In this document: positions 61,253 to 64,000 of the stretch, piece by piece
How the letters are laid out: each line of letters starts with the position of its first letter
Position numbering within the stretch: the first letter of the stretch is position 1
NCBI GenBank assembly: GCA_035627615.1
Contig: DASPLL010000080.1
Location: forward strand, 15,547-79,546
Direction of reading: 5' to 3'
DNA: 64,000 nucleotides
Source of the DNA: BRH-c25 sp035627615
GTDB taxonomy: Bacteria; Bacillota; Clostridia; Lutisporales; Lutisporaceae
Notes under the pieces: model-generated
Databases searched by the model: none
The model's input: only the letters and a program-made list of their open reading frames with translations
Told to the model about the DNA's origin: nothing
Made by a program: the position numbers and the translations under genes

Positions 61253-61342
61253 AATTCCTACCTTTTAACTCGGATTTCAATATAAGATTACCATAGCATA
61301 AAAATAATGTCAATATTAAATTCTACTTTTTTAGTCGGAATT
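61253..61342 (-). promoter_or_regulatory. iscR promoter flanked by two IscR-like palindromes
   Basis: Minus strand TTGACA (61308-61313), 17 bases, extended -10 TGGTAATCT (-10 hexamer TAATCT at 61285-61290). Operator-like palindromes of the form ATTCCnACT(N5-6)AGTnGGAAT, each with mismatches, lie at 61253-61277 (downstream) and 61318-61342 (just upstream of -35). Two copies on both sides of one promoter suggest cooperative control by the Rrf2 protein. Confidence 0.65.
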
Positions 61343-61390
61343 AATTATATTATATTTATATTGGCTGTTTATATTCATATACATAACATT

Positions 61391-61419
61391 AAAAGGTGCG
61401 GCCAAGGCCGCACCCTTTT
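61391..61419. terminator. GC-rich stem-loop in the gap upstream of iscR
   Basis: AAAAGGTGCGGCC (61391-61403), AA, GGCCGCACC(C)TTTT (61406-61419). It is the end of minus-strand transcription from the right and works in both directions. Apart from this, the promoter and the operators, 61236-61518 holds nothing recognised. Confidence 0.8.
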
Positions 61420-61518
61420 ATATAAATTGCCCTCCAATATATTGCTATATTGAAAAGCAACGACTAATCTATAATATATACTATGCAACTGTCTGCAAAA
61501 TGTTAATACTGTGTTTTT

Positions 61519-61780
61519 TTAGGATAAGCCAATGCCCATATATTTTATGCCTGACCCAATGATTTTATTCTTCTGAAGCGCTCTGCAGCAGTCGAACAGT
61601 ATGGTTTCCTTCAAGGTTCCACTTGAGCAGTCATTTAGTAATTCCAGGTATTCCTGTCAGCCTTTGCATAAAGCAAGGCGCTGTCATAAACTTCTACCTC
61701 TTTAATACTCAGACACACTGCGTTCTGCAGATTCAAGGCATCAAATACCTGCTTTGCAATATCATATAAAATAATTAAAG
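61519..61780 (-). pseudogene. Frameshifted remnant of a small gene of unknown function
   Basis: Two coding-like segments in different frames abut. The first reads YDIAKQVFDALNLQNAVCLS, then IKEVEVYDSALLYAKADR. The second, one frame over, reads QEYLELLNDCSSGTLKETIL, then FDCCRALQKNKIIGSG and IKYMGIGLS before a stop at 61519-61521. No start codon or ribosome binding site is left. The switch point is near 61650. I do not recognise the family. It lies between the UGA-containing ORF and the stem-loop at 61391. Confidence 0.45.
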
Positions 61781-61802
61781 GTTAGAATTTCTTCTAACCT
61801 TT
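61777..61802. terminator. Terminator after the UGA-containing ORF
   Basis: AAAGGTTAGAA (61777-61787), loop TTTC, TTCTAACCTTT (61792-61802). The TAG stop of the ORF lies inside the stem. Bidirectional. Confidence 0.8.
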
Positions 61803-61994
61803 TTTTCTGATGTTAAGTGTTTTCAAAATTGTATCAACTTCTAAGCCCTTTGCTTCGGCAGCCTGCCTTACTGTCCTATCCTGGAAACCGCCTCAGCCGC
61901 AGCCTGATGTAAGCAGATCATAGTGCTTCAGAATTCTTTTTACACCTGGATATTTTCTTATGATTTCTTTTATTTTCATATCCTCGTTAATCAT
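61794..61994 (-). CDS. DUF1858/ScdA-N-like small domain protein with in-frame UGA (candidate selenoprotein)
   Basis: 66 codons read through TGA at codon 34 (61893-61895). N-terminal part MKIKEIIRKYPGVKRILKHYD (the first residues are MINED), then LLTSGCG-TGA-GGFQDRT, then VRQAAEAKGLEVDTILKTLN. The two halves together match the layout of DUF1858 and the related ScdA N-terminal domain: KYP near the start, a Cys-Gly motif in the middle, AAEAKGLEVDTIL at the end. So the TGA replaces a residue of the Cys motif (CGxGG). A weak hairpin, GGCA-GGC-UGCC, lies about 26-36 bases after the UGA, within the range for a bacterial SECIS. It starts 9 bases after the gene at 62004. No Sec machinery is in the window. 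The alternative is a pseudogene, made more likely by the decayed gene next door. ATG 61979 (GAGG just before) is another start. Confidence 0.5.
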
Positions 61995-62003
61995 ACTGCA
62001 CTA

Positions 62004-62768
62004 TTAGGCCGGAGGGTGCGGAGGAATAGGCATTCCTAATTGTGGAGGGTTGAAGGAAGGAATATCTTCATATTCAAATTCTTCACAGAAGTCAACATCA
62101 ATAGGTGAGATATCCTCTTCAATCGCACAATAACCCAACACCGGCACACACAGCTGTACTTCGGCATCAAACTTGACAGCGACGAATATACCTAAGCTGG
62201 TAACCAATATTTCATTGTTTGTCGTATTATTTTCATCATCAATTATCGCTTCTCCAAGGCACTGAAGCTCAAACCTTCCCTGATCCAGGAAGTGCAGCAA
62301 GCTTTCAAAATTCTCTTCACAGGCATTAGGGTAAGTCCTTCTTACACTGAAGGAGAAGCAGAGTTCTCCGCAAGGCCCTGCCGATAAATTAGTTCCTTCC
62401 GGTACATCAAGCACTTCGAGTCTTATAAGATTTCCTTTGATGTCCTTTCCAAATACGTCACAGCAGCATTTACCTGAGAATTTAAGCCTCTTGTCGCCGC
62501 CTGCGGATACATTCTTTATCTCTACATTGCTGAGCTTGCAGTTCTTCAGTATCAATGCCGGCAGTATGGTATCCCCGAAGGGTTTTCCGCATACCTGGAA
62601 CTTTATTCCTTCTACGCAGTCCTTTAATACAAATTCGTCAAATATCTTCTTAACCTTAATGCATTCAAATACCAGGTTTCTCCATTCGCTTTTCCCGTCT
62701 ACACATACCTCTACTCTAGTAGTCCCTGCACATAATACAGTTTGTAATGAAACATTACTGTTTGTCAC
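62004..62768 (-). CDS. Cysteine-rich protein, possibly spore-surface
   Basis: 254 residues, 16 cysteines. Two halves: VCVDGKSEWRNLVFECIKVK, KDCVEGIKFQVCGKPFGDT with GKCCCDVF, and later NACEENFESLLHFLDQGRFE and VQLCVPVLGYCAIEEDI. The tail is acidic, then proline-rich (PPQLGMPIPPHPPA). No signal peptide. The composition and the VFECIKVKKIFDE stretch recall clostridial exosporium or coat proteins; that is inference. Start GTG 62768 with AAGGTGAGA. The gap 62769-62939 to the divergent gene is AT-rich and presumably carries both promoters. Confidence 0.65.
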   Translation of the reverse strand: MTNSNVSLQTVLCAGTTRVEVCVDGKSEWRNLVFECIKVKKIFDEFVLKDCVEGIKFQVCGKPFGDTILPALILKNCKLSNVEIKNVSAGGDKRLKFSGKCCCDVFGKDIKGNLIRLEVLDVPEGTNLSAGPCGELCFSFSVRRTYPNACEENFESLLHFLDQGRFELQCLGEAIIDDENNTTNNEILVTSLGIFVAVKFDAEVQLCVPVLGYCAIEEDISPIDVDFCEEFEYEDIPSFNPPQLGMPIPPHPPA

Positions 62769-62939
62769 ATTCTCACCTTCCTTATATATTTATTACTTTG
62801 CTGCCTAGTTTATAATATGGAGGGATACTTGTTTTGGTGAACAAGTTTACATTAAAATTTGTAATTTTCCATTGCAATAACATATAAGCACTGCCAAATC
62901 CATATATATTACATAAAGCCCTTAGGTGGTGATTGCAAG

Positions 62940-64000
62940 GTGGATATCAGACCGTCAATATTACTGGAGGATTCCAAAGGGATCAGACTCTTCTTCTATT
63001 ACAGGGATTCTTCCATATATTACAGGGAAGTTTCCGTTACAGGAGATACAAAGGATACCATGCTTATCAGTCAGGCGAATGGAGATTTTTCTGCTGCAGC
63101 AGGTTCCGACGATACCATATACCTGACCTGCAACAGCAGGTATAAAGGGGTCCTGCTATTTACTTACAGCAACAACGGCTGGAAGTTTGAACCTGTTATG
63201 AGCCTGCACAACAGCTCAAATATGTATATAATGGACACAATCGTGCTGAATGGCTCTGTACACATATTTTTTTCCAAAAAACTTCCCATCGCCAATCTAT
63301 ACAACGTGTATCACATTCAGAAGAATATCAGTGAGCATATGCCCTACCTGGAATATTCCTGGAGGAAAAACAGCCTTTCTGAAATATATTCTCAGAATAT
63401 AGAGACCTCTTACTCCATTCTCCCATCAAAAGGAGATATAATACACTATGCCAGTGTATGGTATGATGGGATCCACTATTTTATCAACTACTACTGCTAC
63501 GATGATTCCATCAAGTCCTGGATCCAGAAAAACCTTAATATATCATACAAGAACCAGGTATTCGTCAAGCTCATATACCATAATAAAAGAATAAACCTGT
63601 TTTGTTTTTCCAATGATAAAGATGGGGGTCACATTAACCATTTTCAGATAAAATCCTCAGGGGCAAGTGAAATAGAATTCAAAGAGCTCAGCAATACCCT
63701 GATCAATACCGGCGGGGCAGTTCCCCTGTTTTATTCCGACGAAAAATCCATACAGCTGGCCTGGGTAAAAGATAATATCTTTCATCAGTATGCTTTTGAT
63801 GACTCTTCTGCCAAATGGAAGAAGATTATTGACCTGCCGGTAACAGCGGATGATAATTTACATGTAATCAAAACAATCAGGAGCTCAGTTGCCAATTCCG
63901 CTTCAAAAGGATACTTCTTTCTGGATAAGGACTACAATATCGCAAGACCTGTTGAGCATAAAACAAGAAGTATCACAGAAGATAAACCGAAGGAGAAGCC
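62940..64000 (+). CDS. Propeller-like protein of unknown function, C-terminus beyond the window edge
   Basis: About 353 residues are open to the edge. GTG 62940 follows AGGTGGTG. It opens MDIRPSILLEDSKGIRLFFY. Similar beta-strand blocks recur about every 40-50 residues: GIRLFFYYRDSSIYYREV, GVLLFTYSNNGWKFEPV, GSVHIFFSKKLPIANLYNVY, ASVWYDGIHYFINYY, RINLFCFSNDKDGGHINHF, QLAWVKDNIFHQYAF. This suggests a beta-propeller. There is no signal peptide in the visible part. The last residues turn Lys/Glu-rich (SITEDKPKEKP), so a different domain may follow. I do not recognise a family. Confidence 0.7.
   Translation, partial: MDIRPSILLEDSKGIRLFFYYRDSSIYYREVSVTGDTKDTMLISQANGDFSAAAGSDDTIYLTCNSRYKGVLLFTYSNNGWKFEPVMSLHNSSNMYIMDTIVLNGSVHIFFSKKLPIANLYNVYHIQKNISEHMPYLEYSWRKNSLSEIYSQNIETSYSILPSKGDIIHYASVWYDGIHYFINYYCYDDSIKSWIQKNLNISYKNQVFVKLIYHNKRINLFCFSNDKDGGHINHFQIKSSGASEIEFKELSNTLINTGGAVPLFYSDEKSIQLAWVKDNIFHQYAFDDSSAKWKKIIDLPVTADDNLHVIKTIRSSVANSASKGYFFLDKDYNIARPVEHKTRSITEDKPKEK

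Noticed and set aside
61893..61895. TGA read as tryptophan (alternative genetic code)
   Set aside because: All other genes in the window use TGG for Trp and several end in TGA, so the standard code applies.

Overview
The window is chromosomal DNA of an endospore-forming, low-to-moderate GC Gram-positive anaerobe of the class Clostridia. This is shown by a complete spoIIIAA-AH operon, an uninterrupted sigma-K gene, an alaS T-box leader, a Feo/Fur iron operon, an IscR-IscS-IscU-MnmA cluster, and gene neighbourhoods that follow the Bacillus subtilis yqh (spoIIIA-efp-aminopeptidase) and yrr (alaS-ireB-ruvX-DUF1292; mltG-trmR-U32-udk-PBP) regions. Nearly every gene is on the minus strand. The exceptions are one aminotransferase (35873-37075) and a partial gene at the right edge (62940-64000). 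I saw no rRNA, tRNA, CRISPR array, insertion sequence or prophage.

Layout, left to right (transcription runs right to left). 1-5861: an Asp23-family gene cut by the edge, and the spoIIIA operon that builds the mother-cell half of the SpoIIIA-SpoIIQ channel. 5928-9463: a zinc-ribbon protein, EF-P, an M24 aminopeptidase and an endonuclease IV-like TIM barrel. 9482-20511: a type IV pilus operon, pilA-pilB-pilT-pilC-(PilD N-terminal domain)-pilM-pilN-pilO-(PilD catalytic domain)-comFB-three pilin-like genes. 20614-23921: a YqeG-type HAD phosphatase, sigK and a class B PBP. 23974-27591: udk, trhP, trmR and mltG. 27887-32634: typA, a lipid kinase and RNase J. 32840-35693: feoA-feoB-zinc ribbon-fur with Fur boxes. 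37116-41405: DUF1292, ruvX, a ferredoxin-fused aldo/keto reductase, a large membrane protein and ireB. 41470-52397: a giant cyclic beta-1,2-glucan synthase-like protein and a nucleotidyltransferase fused to a degenerate mutase, lying between alaS and ireB. 52570-57736: alaS with its T-box, an AI-2E family permease, a PRC-barrel protein and a small unknown. 57942-61342: mnmA, iscU, iscS and iscR with a promoter flanked by two operator-like sites. 61519-64000: a decayed gene, a short ORF with an in-frame UGA, a cysteine-rich protein and a propeller-like partial gene.

Two observations stand out. First, several intergenic regions hold inverted-repeat elements of about 80-210 bp whose arms are runs of three to five 7-bp units. 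The unit sequence differs between elements (AGTCACT, GGTTCGA, CGTATCT, NCGCGTT), while the 7-bp period and, in several, a shared core with TTCGAA are kept. Second, the ORF at 61794-61994 reads smoothly through an in-frame TGA inside a Cys-Gly-TGA-Gly-Gly motif. It is a candidate selenoprotein, or else a single-nonsense pseudogene. Other notable points are a prepilin peptidase split into two genes, ComFB inside the pilus operon, a mutase domain that has lost its catalytic loops, and a hairpin that can hide the ribosome binding site of the class B PBP.
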